From positions 2,356,001 through 2,420,000 of the forward strand of contig KQ964246.1 in NCBI GenBank assembly GCA_001566295.1: a stretch of 64,000 nucleotides of DNA, read 5' to 3'. Made by a program: the position numbers and the translations under genes. Positions 10,488 to 21,865 of this stretch are shown here, in pieces (position 1 is the first letter of the stretch; the number at the start of each line of letters is the position of its first letter). Source of the stretch: Microdochium bolleyi (Eukaryota; Ascomycota; Sordariomycetes; Xylariales; Microdochiaceae). Under the pieces are notes generated by a model. The model did not search any database and had not been told where the DNA came from. It saw only the letters and a program-made list of their open reading frames with translations.

Positions 10488-13400
10488 GGTTGTCAACGGT
10501 GGGGTGAAGTGGCTTTTCCGCCTGGGATCAATGCGACGTGGGAGTGACTGGTGTAGGTTTTTCCTGCTTCCGAGGTGTATCAAGACGGTGCTTCAAGTAA
10601 AGTTGTCGAGGCTTCACTGTTTTGTCCCGTTTGACGGAATCTCAGCTCAACATTGAATGATCCGCCTGAGCTAGTGGCGTTTCCGAGGGCCGGCGCTACG
10701 GTCCGCTGGTGGGGGGCTCCCGGCGTGGGGGCTTCTCTGGTCCGGCAACTCCAACTTGGGCATGCTGAGCTGAGCTGAGCTTCAGCTTCGGGTTGGGTCT
10801 TGACTCGACCAGACCGTTTGCGAGGTGCAGGTGAAGGTCTGGTTCAGGGCCGATGCCTTGCTGAGACCCCAAGCATCATCACCTGGCTGCTTTGCGTCAG
10901 CAAGTATCGACCAACGATCCTAATCAGTTGCAATTGTTATGGGAAAGCCATTTGGACTTGGCATCATGCCTGTGCTCGTGCTGCCGCGTTTGGAAAACAA
11001 TCCCGAGCTGCGAGCCAGCGGGAAGCACTCTTCTCTTGCTTCGGTCTTCTTCGAAGCAATGGCGGTGAGACAAGACCGTTGCGATGCCCGGTCTGGAGTG
11101 CCGGGACCAACCTGGGCTGATCACATCGACGAAGCTGCCAGGGCCAGAGCAAATCGAAAGTCTTCGCTGCTATGTACTCCGTCCTCCGTATCCACCAGTC
11201 GCTTGGCCCAATAGTTCGGACCTGCAGCGTTACCGCTTCGCGTTGCGTCCGCCTTGCTTGTCTGCCGAGACCAAGCTTGGTGCGGCCTGGGCCTGGCGCT
11301 CCCGAGTCGCTGAGCTGCACTCACCGCTCGAGGCGCACGACCGGCACCGATCTGCGACAGGGATCACGACCGACGGGAACTTTGTTTCCTCAAGCTCCAG
11401 CCACGCACTGAGCCCTCAGCAATTCAAGGATACTCCCGTACTCCGTACAAGTTGAAGAAAAGTCCCCTGAATTCCCTTGCCTCCTGATTCCAATCTCGCA
11501 CTACTGCATGGTCCCTGAACGCGGCAGTGTCGCAGAATACATGGGGCCTGACATGGTCTTGGATTCCCACAAGAAGGAGGGTTATTGGTCAGGTGTCAGG
11601 TCGAGCATTCCTGGGGGCTGGCAATGGCTCATTCGTGGTGGATCGGACGTTCTTTTCGAGAACAACACTGTCGTGTCTCGCCAGCGGTCGTAACCCCGGA
11701 TACCCAGTTCGTCAGCGGCGGCTTGATTCGTACAGCCACGATGGAGCCTTTCGCCAGACAGGTGCGGTCGAGCGTAGGGCCAAGGAACAAGAATGATGTA
11801 GAGCACACGTGTGCTGAAAAGACTACAGCTGGTTCGTGTAGAATACATGAGCCGCAAAGGATACAATAACCTTTCGTAATGCTTTTTCAGGAGTCAAGTC
11901 GTCAACATTGTCTCGGCGAAAGGCTCGGGCATCTTCGATGACACCGTAACAAGGCGGCTACAAAGCTCATTTTAGTTCCCGCCATCCAGAGATGAAGCGG
12001 CCCACATGAACACCGTCGGACGATCCACTCCATAAAGCCACATCGTCAAAGTTGCAACCAGTCTCGAGAGTGGTCGAACTCTTGACGATGCGCATAGCAG
12101 TAGTAGCAGACAGCGGACAAAGCACTATAGAGAAGTTGTCGGCAACGATCAGAGGTCAGCAGGCTGACTGCGCAGCTTGGAGACAGGCAAGTAGCCGGAT
12201 GACGTGATGTCAGAATGTAATGCTCGGCTGTGGTGCTGAGCGCAACGCGATACCTACTAGTCAGACACGATGCGGCTGCGATTGCCAAGGCTCTCGCTTT
12301 GCAAGGCTTATCCTTCCGGAACCATGAGGCATGGAGTTGTCGTTGGCTGCTGGGTTCCGGAATAAATCTTACCAGGTCTGCCGTGTCTCAGCCCAAGTCT
12401 AAGCGTGGGCGCCGTCTGACTGCATCTGCCACAATATTTCCACCATTGCCCCTGATAGTGATATGAATTTGAGGTAATTGGGCTCAATGGGGACTCACAG
12501 GAAGTTACCCAGCTACCGGGCCATGTCGGACGCGTTGGGTTCCGGAAGAAGTTCAGCCTTGGGTGGTGTGGCAGAGATGGCCCGCCGGACGCCGCTTCTC
12601 CCAATCGGCCCTGGTCGTCTCATATCGGGTGGGGCCGATGCTTTCCCATTGCTCACCCATGGAGAAAGACTTAATCTCCAAGAGCTTTCCGCTGGTGTAT
12701 GCGCCGTGAAGACTGCGGCAGGCAGCTGGCCGCGGTCCAGCTCGACGTTCTGGCCTGGGCCCAAGAATAGCCGCAGTGGTCAGCAAAAAAGCCGCAAACA
12801 CTTTGGCATGCAGCTCTCGAGTTGGCCAAACAGATGAGGCGCAGACTAGGCGTGACTTGGTGATGCTTGCCCAATATGGATGGACCTTGATGAGGAGGAG
12901 GAGCCACAGAGATCACCATTGCGATTTCTGCGAGGGTGATGGAGGATGTCATCAGTGCCTTTGGTGCCTCAACTGGTACTCGTAGGACGAGGAATCCCGA
13001 GCAGAAAAAGTCGTCTTGTCGCTTGGAAGCACCTGGGCGGCTGGCCTTGGAGACTTGATGGTGGTGCATGGGTGTAGCGGGATCGTCCTCGACCTGGGTG
13101 TTGAACCGGGCAATACCCACACACACAGCGGGCTTGACGCCACAGCCCGGCTCACCAGAGAAGACGAAGAAGAGGCAACGTGCAGGGGATGCGGAAGAAT
13201 GGGAATTGCTGCGAGAAATGGCTAGGCTGTAGGCTCAAGGACGATCCTCGTGCTGAGAACTGAAAATGGAGAGGTGAAAGGAGCCCGGCCGGAACCGCCG
13301 CCGTGGGGGGTTCCAACGGCGCCGGAGAAGGCATCGCGACGGCCGCACGGCGTGTACCGTCGAGAGAGGCTGATTGGCATGCTGAGTGGCTGCCGCGAGG

Positions 13401-13966
13401 ATTACGTCAAAATGCAGGCCGGCGGAACGAGTTGAGGAGAGAGGAGGCCGGCAGCAGGCGGATCCCTGCAGGTGCAGTGGCTGTCGTGATAATTGTCGCC
13501 TCTTCTCGCCCACGCCTATGGAGTCTGGTACCCCGCCATGGGTGCTGGTGGGAATAATTATCTGCTTCGAGGATCGGGCTGCCCAGGCGTGCCCCACTCT
13601 CCACCTCCCACTTGCCAGGACCCAAGCTCCCCTGCTTCCAACAAGTGGCAGGCGCGGCAGCACCCAGGCCGGACGCTTTCATCATAGCAACCATGAGCAC
13701 CGCTGTTGCCCGTCTCTCTTAAATCCAGCTCGGCTGCCCCAGCTGCTCCCCTTCCTCCCACCCTCTTGTCTCGTCTTGCTCGATACACCTCCAGCTTGTC
13801 TCCATCTTGCCTGTCACGCATCTGAAGACAGCACCCAAGCTTCATGTTAGTTGCTGGTCCAGAGCCCCCCCTGAGCATACCACTTCTTCTCAGTCTGCTA
13901 ACCCAGAGTTCTCCAGAAGCTCCATCGTACTACCGTCATTGCCTCCGAAGCTTCGACACTGCTACA
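10488..13966. other. 3.5 kb intergenic region upstream of UGPase
   Basis: Divergent upstream region of the DUF3605 gene (-) and the UGPase gene (+). I see no supportable gene. It holds two ACTCCGTA-type elements (near 11175 and 11439-11447). The last 250 bp (13700-13960) are strongly pyrimidine-rich on the plus strand, as expected for the core promoter and leader of a highly expressed fungal gene. Confidence 0.5.
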
Positions 13967-16163
13967 ATGGCTTCCGCGATCAAGAGTGCTCTTCCCTCGC
14001 ACTTGCTGCCTGGTGGCGGCAAGGAGGAAGCTGGCCAGAGACACCACGGAAAGTGAGTTTCCCTTCTCCATCGCGGCATTGGCCAGCCTTGCCATTGCTT
14101 TTGCCATTTCGGGAAGACGCTGTTGGGCTTCATCAAGCCACCAATAGCTCTCCCAACGGGCCAGTTCATCCGCTTGGCCTGAGCAGCCGCTTCAATGAAC
14201 AATCCACTGACTGAATCGTCTTTGCAGGACCCGATCCCACATGGTGAGTTCATGATGACCACCCCTCCAAGATCTCGATCCTACCCTCAAAAGAGCTGTC
14301 TTTTCGACCCCGTCCAATGGCATTTCCATGTCGTCACACCGAGCAGCCAAAGAATATGCGATCTGCTTCATTCTTTGCCTTTCGGCGGGCCCCGGCCCCT
14401 TCATCCATAGTCGAGACAACTTGTGTTGAGCCTGGTCGCTACAGAGACCTCGAGAGTTACTCCGTCAAAATCTCAGCTTAGCTCAAGGGCCACATGTCTA
14501 TGACCTCTTGTCTCTCTGACACCAGCGCGTTGTTTTCACTGCAATCTTCTGGCTCTCAGTGCTAATCCTCAATTAGGCTTTCGAGAACACCTCCACCAAT
14601 GTGGCTGCAGCTCAGATGCGGAATGCTCTGACTGAGATCGCCGACACCTGCACCGACCCGGAGCAGAAGAAGGTTAGTTCATTGGCTGTTAAAAGTTTGA
14701 CAAACCTCGGCCGTGCCAAGTCTAACAACTTGGTGCGAACAGCTCTTCGAGACTGAGATGGACAACTTCTTCTCTCTCTTCCGCCGGTACCTCAACGACA
14801 AGGCCAAGGGCAATGCCGTGTAAGTCAAGCAACCCGCGACTCAAAGCTCCGGACACGACTGATTCTGTATAGTGACTGGGACCGTATCGCGCCCCCTGCG
14901 CAGGGCCAGGTTGTCGATTACGAGGCTCTCGCCAACTCCGAGTCTGTCGGTTTCCTCAACAAGCTCGCCGTTCTCAAGCTTAACGGTGGTCTGGGTACCT
15001 CCATGGGTTGTGTCGGCCCCAAGTCCGTCATTGAGGTCCGTGACGGCATGTCCTTCCTCGACATGTCCGTTCGCCAGATCGAGTTCCTCAACCGGACTTA
15101 CAACACCAACGTTCCCTTCATCCTCATGAACTCGTTCAACACCGACGATGACACTGCGGCTATCATCAAGAAGTACGAGGGTCACAATGTCGACATCCTG
15201 ACCTTCAACCAGTCCCGCTACCCCAGGATCTACAAGGACTCGCTCCTTCCCGTCTCCAAGAACTACGATTCTTCCCTCAACGACTGGTACCCTCCCGGAC
15301 ACGGTGACGTTTTCGAGTCGCTCTACAACTCTGGAATTCTGGACAAGCTTCTCGAGCGTGGCATCGAGATCGTCTTCCTTTCCAACGCTGACAACCTGGG
15401 CGCTGTTGTTGATCTCCGCATCCTTCAGCACATGGTCGAGAGCGATGCTGAGTACATCATGGAGTTGACCAACAAGACCAAGGCCGACGTCAAGGGTGGT
15501 ACCATCATTGACTACGAGGGCTCTGTGAGACTGCTTGAGATCGCCCAGGTGCCCAAGGAGCATGTCAACGAGTTCAAGTCCATCAAGAAGTTCAAGTACT
15601 TCAACACCAACAACATCTGGATGAACCTCAAGGCCATCAAGCGTGTGGTTGAGAACAACGAGCTTGAGATGGAGATTATTCCCAACGGCAAGACCATCCC
15701 CGGCGACAAGAAGGGCGAGTCCGACATCTCTATTCTTCAGCTTGAGACTGCGGTAGGCGCTGCCATTCGCCACTTCAAGAACGCCCACGGTGTGAACGTC
15801 CCGCGCCGTCGTTTCTTGCCCGTCAAGACCTGCTCGGATCTGATGCTTGTCAAGTCCGACCTCTACACCGTCAAGCACGGCCAGCTCCAAATGAGCTCCA
15901 CTCGTTTCGGCGACGCTCCTCTTATCAAGCTTGGCAGTGATTTCAAGAAGGTTTCTGACTTCCAGAAGCGTGTGCCCTCGATCCCCAAGATGATCGAGCT
16001 CGACCACCTCACCATTACTGGCAATGTCACCCTGCACCGCGGCGTTACGCTCAAGGGCACAGTCATCATTGTCGCGACTGAGGGCTCCACCATCGACATT
16101 CCCCCGGGATCGATCCTCGAGAACGTTGTCGTCCAGGGCAGCCTGCGTCTCCTTGAGCACTAA
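13967..16163 (+). CDS. UGP1: UTP-glucose-1-phosphate uridylyltransferase
   Basis: Predicted 521-residue cytosolic enzyme that makes UDP-glucose from UTP and glucose-1-phosphate, supplying glucan, glycogen, trehalose and the Leloir pathway. Five exons: 13967-14052, 14228-14243 (only 16 nt), 14577-14672, 14743-14819 and 14873-16163; summed length is 1566 nt and every junction is in phase. The nucleotide-binding loop reads LNGGLGTSMGCVGPKS, followed by FNQSRYPRI, SNADNLGA, the NNIWMNLKAI stretch and a C-terminal left-handed beta-helix-type region (GNVTLHRGVTLKGT). The N-terminal 34 residues come from the two short exons separated by introns of 175 and 333 nt, so the gene is easily truncated in automatic annotation. 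Codon use is strongly C-ending, consistent with high expression. The gene ends 882 bp from the convergent ING gene. Confidence 0.97.
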
Positions 16164-17045
16164 GCGTGCACATGGTGGATGTCATTCAAGAATGTCATTG
16201 GCGCATCATGTACGAGCACGTCTGTTTTGGGAAGCAGTTCTTTACACGCACGCAAAGTTGTTTTATGAGACGAGTCCACCCGCAGGTTGCGAGCGGGACA
16301 CGAATGCTAATAGAAGCTATGAAATAATGCAAACAGGAAAACTGTGTTGGCTCTGAGTTCGACCCACTGAGTTTCTTTTCCGGACATGTGATGGAAGACT
16401 GACTGATTGTCCAACACGTGCTTTCAGACCACTTCATTACTGCATATGCAGGTGATCCTCGGAAGTACAAACTAGACTTTGATGCACGAAGGCTGTGACT
16501 CGACATAACATGCTTGAAAGTGGATCGTGGCATTCCTAGTTTACGTATGGCGTACCGTATCGTGGCACGTATTCCGCGATAGGAATCGCGGTAGTCTACA
16601 TACAGCATGGCAAATCAAGGACTTGTACAACTCGGCCCCGCCCCCTTCATGCTACACACCCACCCGTTGACCCTTGTGGCTGAAGGCTGAATTTGACTTC
16701 GCGGCGACCGCCCAAACGCCGACACATCTCGTGAGGAACGAGATGTCACGAGCGGCGGCATTTGAATCCTGCATCCTCGAGGCAACGACGCCTGTCCGTA
16801 GGGCTACCTTGAAGAGCGCTGTGGTGGCTGGGGCTGCATGCTGTGGTGTTCATAGCATGTTGCGGCTACCTGCAGGGACCATAGGATAGCACAGCCCTGC
16901 TGGAGAGGTCCGTGTCGTCGAGGTCGACAGGTTTACGGCTGCCGGCAGGGTCGGGGGACGAGGGCGGGCGGTGCCCCGGCCTGATCTATTTGCCTCGTGC
17001 CCAGGCGATAAATATGTTTGCAATCTCTTTGCTGAACATGACGTC
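16164..17045. other. intergenic region between convergent UGPase and ING genes
   Basis: No gene seen. Likely 3' untranslated regions of both neighbours. It contains a perfect 7-bp inverted repeat (CCGCGAT / ATCGCGG, 4-nt loop) at 16574-16591. Confidence 0.5.
16574..16591. repeat. perfect 7-bp inverted repeat with 4-nt loop
   Basis: CCGCGAT (16574-16580), loop AGGA, ATCGCGG (16585-16591). It lies between convergent genes. A hairpin in RNA or a palindromic protein site are both possible; nothing decides between them. Confidence 0.6.
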
Positions 17046-18392
17046 TCACTTGCCCTTCTTGCGCAATGCCATCGCTTCCGTGCAGGCTGGACAGAACCAC
17101 CTGCCCTCAGGTTCGGACTTGAGACCAACACAGTTCCAGTGGAACCACTCGTACCTGCAAGACGGGTTGTCACAGGCCACCATATCGCCGTACGACACGT
17201 GCTGACATAGGCAGTACTTCTTGCCCTCCTCATCTTCTTCCTCGTCGTCCGACCCGCCGGACGCTGATCCCTCGGGCTCCCGGTCGGCCATGTCCTCGTC
17301 TCCATCGTGGTCTGCGGTGGGACTCAAGCGCTTCTGGGACTGCGGCACTGGAGTCCCGCTGCCTGCCCGTGAGCCTCGAGCCGAAGACTGGATAGACTCG
17401 GCGTCTGACAGTTCACTATCTGCGGTGGATGCTGGTGAGCCTTTCGAGTTTGCTGCTCTCTTGACCCTCGACAGGGTCGACTTGGCGTTCGGGGGCTTCT
17501 TGCGGCCAACGCCGCCTGATGGCGTGGTCTTGCGAGCCGAACTAGAGGCTTTGTTGGCCGTTCGGGGGGCTACACTGCCTGCGCGTGAGACAGTGGGAGT
17601 GCCGCCTTTTGGTGTACCTGGTCCTATTGACGCGTGCCTGGCGAGGCCACTGGAGGCAACAGGCGCGTTTGTTAGGCCAGTATTGGCTCGTGGAAGTCGC
17701 TTCGGAACACTGCCGGTGCCTGGGCCGGCTGACGACTCGCGCTGATTTCGGTTGAGAAGAATGCTCGCGGCGGGTGTGGCAGGTGCCGAGCTGGGATGAG
17801 CCTGGGACAAGGCAGCTCGCGCAGCGGCTGGGGCTTTCGTGCTCGTGGGTGTCGAACTATTGTTTAGAATCGGATTCAGAGGGGTATTTACTGCTGCCGC
17901 CAGCACCCTCACGCTTGTGTTGGAGTGATTCGCGGCGCTGGGCCGCAATGTGGATGGGATCTCGTCGGGGTTTTCGAAACCGGGCTCCGCCCGCCTGACG
18001 AGCATCTCGATCTGGCCATCGAGGTGCTTGAGGTGCTTGTCGTACATGCGCTTGAGCTTCTCTGCGAGAGTGATCTTTTCCGCGGCGAGCTGGTCGGCTT
18101 TCGTGAAGTTGGATCTGATGGTCTCGCGGAGCTGGTTCTCGCGGGGATTCGGGTGGTGGCTGCCATTTGTGCGGATCCAGCGCTGGATTTTGAGGTCGCA
18201 TTCTTCGATGGTCTTGACACAGTCGTTGTACGCCCTGTCCTTGTCGAGGATCTCGTCCTGAACAAAGCGCAGCTCCTCTGGCAAGTTCTGCGTGCGATGT
18301 GTCCAGTCCTCAAGGATGCTGGCCGGGTCCAGAGCCTCCAGTGAGGGTGCCATCCTCTTGACGAAGTCTATCGAGAGGTCGTCTCTAGGCAT
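17046..18392 (-). CDS. ING-family PHD-finger chromatin protein (Pho23/Yng2-like)
   Basis: Predicted 448-residue nuclear protein, no introns. The start is the ATG at 18392 (purine at -3); the frame stays open a few codons upstream but without an earlier ATG. The N-terminal ING domain (about 1-120) is helical and begins with an acidic DDLSIDFVKRM stretch. The middle (about 140-380) is low-complexity, rich in Ser, Pro, Ala, Arg and Lys, with an acidic tract near 370-385. The C-terminus is a C4HC3 PHD finger (YCLCQ, ACDNPSC, WFHWNC, WFCPAC) of the type that reads H3K4me3. In yeast the family splits into Pho23 (Rpd3L deacetylase), Yng1 (NuA3) and Yng2 (NuA4); sequence alone does not assign this one. 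It is head to head with the histone deacetylase gene, 1.7 kb away. Confidence 0.93.
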   Translation of the reverse strand: MPRDDLSIDFVKRMAPSLEALDPASILEDWTHRTQNLPEELRFVQDEILDKDRAYNDCVKTIEECDLKIQRWIRTNGSHHPNPRENQLRETIRSNFTKADQLAAEKITLAEKLKRMYDKHLKHLDGQIEMLVRRAEPGFENPDEIPSTLRPSAANHSNTSVRVLAAAVNTPLNPILNNSSTPTSTKAPAAARAALSQAHPSSAPATPAASILLNRNQRESSAGPGTGSVPKRLPRANTGLTNAPVASSGLARHASIGPGTPKGGTPTVSRAGSVAPRTANKASSSARKTTPSGGVGRKKPPNAKSTLSRVKRAANSKGSPASTADSELSDAESIQSSARGSRAGSGTPVPQSQKRLSPTADHDGDEDMADREPEGSASGGSDDEEEDEEGKKYCLCQHVSYGDMVACDNPSCRYEWFHWNCVGLKSEPEGRWFCPACTEAMALRKKGK

Positions 18393-18681
18393 CGTGTTAA
18401 CAAGGCGCACGCCAAGTCGCGCGACAGACTGAACTACGGAAGGAAACAGGCGGAAAAAGACAGCAGAAGTGCACTACGTGTGCTCCATAGGTGCCGAGTG
18501 TATGGTGTTGAAAATGACGTGTAGCCAGACCACTTGGTTGGCGGTGGCCGAGGACTGGATTATGTGGATGCGCGCATAGCCATGAGACAGGCCAGCGATG
18601 GTTGAAAAGACGGAGAGACCCAAGGCGGACGGTGCGGACAATGCTTTGGCGGAATCAAAAGGTCGGAAAGAGTGACGGCAG

Positions 18682-18717
18682 GGCTGGCTGGCTGGCTGGC
18701 TGGCTGGAAGGAAGGAA
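18682..18717. repeat. GGCT(6)-GGAA(3) tetranucleotide microsatellite
   Basis: Six tandem GGCT units (18682-18705) pass directly into three GGAA units. Perfect copies suggest active slippage. Confidence 0.85.
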
Positions 18718-18880
18718 GACAGAACGACGCGTCGCGAAATCGGCCGAGGAAGGAGGAGGGGCTTGGGCTTGGGCTTGGTGGTGTTGATGGTGAGGCGATG
18801 CAGTGGGACGAAGAGGACGCGAACTGACCTGGGCTGGCGGCTCTTGAGAATTTACAGTGGAGACGGAGGGCGCTCGGGTG

Positions 18881-18911
18881 CTGGAGCCCTGGAGCCCTGG
18901 AGCCCTGGAGC
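18881..18911. repeat. 8-bp minisatellite, unit CTGGAGCC
   Basis: Three full perfect copies plus seven bases of a fourth, in tandem, upstream of the ING gene. Confidence 0.85.
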
Positions 18912-20076
18912 ACAGCACAGCGGCAGTGGCAGGGGCCAGGCAGCGACAACGCCCGCACCGCAATGCGCCGGGCCGAGCAGAGCAGTCTCGATCCCCGGGC
19001 TCGGGAATGACGAGGCGGATGCGCGGCTCCGTTGTCCTAGGCGCGCGGTGCGAGCCAGGCGGTGGTATCGTGACGTTGTGTTGGAGGCGCCGCCGTCGGA
19101 GGGGGATTGCAGCAACGAGACGGCCGGCGGCGGCAGGAAGCAGCGCAGCAGAGCAGTAGGAGCCGCCGTGCGCTAGGGCTGGCTACACTTACGTAGCTAA
19201 GTGACAGTGCGGCCAGGTTGCTGGCCGGGGTTGTGGGCAGGCGGGAGTGATGAGGAGGGCGGCGCTGCTCGATCCTGTATTGGAAGTTTTCGAGGTGTGT
19301 CGTCGCTGGAGAGAAGAGAGCCGGCCTCGGCAGGTCAAAGTGGCACTTTGGAGACGAGAGGCGGCCGACCCATAGGGCCGCCGTGTCTGGCTCAGGCGGC
19401 AGCCAGATGATTCTCCGCGTCCCGGGAGGCGATGTACCTGGGTGCGCTTGCCTTTAGGTATCGCACCAGACCGGATCCCCCAGAGTCGCCGATGCAGCCT
19501 AGGCCAGCCAAGGACGGAGTACCTCGAGATGACAACCGTAGGGGCATCTTCCCACACTGCCCATCGCCACAGATGTGCGTGCACACACAATATGTCCCTG
19601 GTCTGCAGCAAAGTGAAGCCAAGGGTCGCATCCCAGCGCAGCATTCGCATGATCGGACAAGATGGACCGCTCCCAGTGTTTGCGACTCCCAGATGCTTGG
19701 TCATCGACAAGTCGCCAGATCCAGATCTGCCGGGGTTCCATTCTGGGAGGTGGGGGCACCTTCAAGGCAGGATCCCGTTCCTGCATCCATGCATCTCATC
19801 TTCACCTTCGCACTTCACTCGCACCACATCCCGAGGTCGCTCACCTCACAGACTCTCACCCTCACTGCCTGAGAAGGCCGGGTTCTTGATAGACAGACAG
19901 AGCCCACCCGTTACCGCAAGCCTGAGGACTGGCACCGGACTGTAGATATCATCCTCGCCTACGCGCTCCAAATCCCTGCGCCACTGGCCGCGTCTCATCA
20001 AGCCACCTCGTGCACATATCAGGACTCTGTTGCAACAGGGCGCTGTGACGCCACGGGCCAGGCTGCCCTCTCCGCC

Positions 20077-21573
20077 ATGGAGGTAGATCCTGCGAACCCG
20101 TACCGGCTGCGGCTGCCCAGGCCAAACTACCTGCCGCACAATGTCGACGCCCACATCCTCAGCGACGACATCAACATCCCGCTGGACCGCCCCAGCGACC
20201 TCGAGAACGCCGCATACCTCAACAAGGTCAAGCGGGCCGCCCACGACCACGGCATCACAAAGCCAAAGGGCTACAATGTCTCGTACCACTTCAACCCAGA
20301 GATGGAGCAGCACCACTTTGGCCAGACTCATCCCATGAAGCCCTGGCGCCTGACCCTCACAAAGAGCCTCGTCACCTCGTACGGCATGAACTTCGCCATG
20401 GACAACTACATGGCACGCGCCGCCACCTTCGAGGAGCTCACCTCGTTCCACTCCAGCGACTACGTCGACTTTCTGGCCACCGTCGCGCCCCAGCCTCTGC
20501 CTCTGGACGTGGACAATCCCAACCCCGACCTCAAGTTCAACCTAGGCGGAAGTGACTGCCCCCTCTTCGAAGGTCTCTACAACTACTGCTCCATGTCTGC
20601 GGGAGCGTCGCTCGACGCCGCCAGGAAGATCACCTCCAAGCAGTCCGATATTGCCATCGCCTGGGGCGGCGGCCTGCACCACGCCAAGAGGACCGAGGCG
20701 TCCGGCTTCTGTTACATCAACGACATTGTCATTGCTATATTGCAGCTCCTGCGGTGTTACCCCCGCGTCCTGTATATCGACATCGATGTGCACCACGGCG
20801 ACGGTGTTGAGGAGGCCTTCTTCTCGACCGACCGCGTCATGACCGTCTCGTTCCACAAGTACGACCCCCTGAACTTCTTCCCCGGCACCGGCGCGCTCGA
20901 CGATAACGGCCCGCAGAGCGAGCACAACCCGGGAGCCCACCACTCCATCAATGTACCCCTCAACGACGGCATCACGGACGAGCAGTACGAGTCGCTGTTC
21001 AAGCGCATCATTTCCAAGTGCGTCGAGAAGTTCCGGCCGAGCGCCATCGCGCTGCAGTGCGGAGCCGACTCGTTGGCCGGAGACCGGCTGGGCAAGTTCA
21101 ACCTGCTGGTCGAGGGCCACGCCTCATGCGTCGAGTTCTGCAAGTCCCTAGGCATCCCGCTTATCCTGTTCGGTGGTGGCGGCTACACCCCGCGCAACGT
21201 GGCCCGCGCCTGGGCGTACGAGACGGCCGTCGCCATCGGCCACCAGCACAACATTTCGAGCACCATCCCTGCGCACACGCCATGGCGCGAGCGCTTCCGC
21301 CACGAGGCCCTGTGCCCGACCCTCGAGGAGATCCTCGGCGAGCCCCGCCAGAACCGGAACCCGCCAAAGAAGCTCGACGAGATCGTCCGGCACGTGACTG
21401 AGCAGCTGCGCTTCGTGGGGCAGGCGCCCAGCGTGCAGTACCAGACGATACCGCCGGATCTCGGGCCTATCCGCGACGAGATCGAGGCGCGGATAAAGGA
21501 GGAGTACGAGGACCGGGACGAGATAGGGCGCAAGATGAGGGAGGAGGGCATGGGTGACCGGATGGAGCATTGA
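20077..21573 (+). CDS. HOS2: class I histone deacetylase, Hos2 type
   Basis: Predicted 498-residue zinc-dependent lysine deacetylase, intronless. In yeast Hos2 is the catalytic subunit of the Set3 complex acting on H3/H4 in gene bodies; the orthologous HDC1/HOS2 of plant-pathogenic fungi affects virulence and conidiation (family knowledge). The sequence shows the Rpd3-type fold: MKPWRLTLT near 87, the catalytic His pair in GGGLHHAKR (His201-His202), the zinc ligands in IDIDVHHGDG (Asp237, His239) and CGADSLAGDRLG (Asp331), and the catalytic Tyr370 in GGGGYTPRNVARAW. All key residues are intact. The N-terminal extension before the core and the acidic, charged C-terminal helix (EEYEDRDEIGRKMREE) fit Hos2 and not Rpd3. 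The ATG at 20077 lies in good context (CCGCCATGG). Confidence 0.96.
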   Translation: MEVDPANPYRLRLPRPNYLPHNVDAHILSDDINIPLDRPSDLENAAYLNKVKRAAHDHGITKPKGYNVSYHFNPEMEQHHFGQTHPMKPWRLTLTKSLVTSYGMNFAMDNYMARAATFEELTSFHSSDYVDFLATVAPQPLPLDVDNPNPDLKFNLGGSDCPLFEGLYNYCSMSAGASLDAARKITSKQSDIAIAWGGGLHHAKRTEASGFCYINDIVIAILQLLRCYPRVLYIDIDVHHGDGVEEAFFSTDRVMTVSFHKYDPLNFFPGTGALDDNGPQSEHNPGAHHSINVPLNDGITDEQYESLFKRIISKCVEKFRPSAIALQCGADSLAGDRLGKFNLLVEGHASCVEFCKSLGIPLILFGGGGYTPRNVARAWAYETAVAIGHQHNISSTIPAHTPWRERFRHEALCPTLEEILGEPRQNRNPPKKLDEIVRHVTEQLRFVGQAPSVQYQTIPPDLGPIRDEIEARIKEEYEDRDEIGRKMREEGMGDRMEH

Positions 21574-21865
21574 GATGATGGGATTTACCTTCCCTCCCAA
21601 AAGTGTTGGATACCATGGCAGTGGCCTCGCATACAGCATGTCCGGATTATATGACTATGACGACGAATCATGGGTCATCAAATGTCAGTAGAGACGGGCT
21701 GACGTTTTTGGTACATCGCAGAACCACGCGACATAGTCATGAGAATATAATGTCAAATGCGCGGAAGACCTTATGAACCACGATGGCTGCCACGGTACAA
21801 ACGCCCCCGCGGAACGATCTCAATTCTATACGATACGTCTAATTTTACTTTTATACTCCAAAGCT

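Larger units (their letters stand above)
18393..20076. promoter_or_regulatory. divergent upstream region shared by ING and HOS2 genes
   Basis: 1.7 kb between two outward-facing chromatin genes, with no supportable gene inside. It holds a GGCT/GGAA microsatellite (18682-18717), an 8-bp minisatellite (18881-18911), a GC-rich block (18900-19160) and one ACGGAGTA element (19514-19521). Nested promoters are likely; I cannot place start sites. Confidence 0.5.

Noticed and set aside
14841..16160. 439-codon minus-strand open frame across the UGPase gene
   Set aside because: Shadow of the highly biased UGPase coding strand. No ATG context, splice or homology supports it.
16355..16365. B-box-like GAGTTCGACCC followed by a T run
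   Set aside because: No matching A box at the right distance and no cloverleaf; it lies in the 3' region of UGPase.
19846..20451. 201-codon minus-strand open frame at the HOS2 5' end
   Set aside because: It overlaps conserved HDAC coding sequence on the opposite strand and has no recognisable features.
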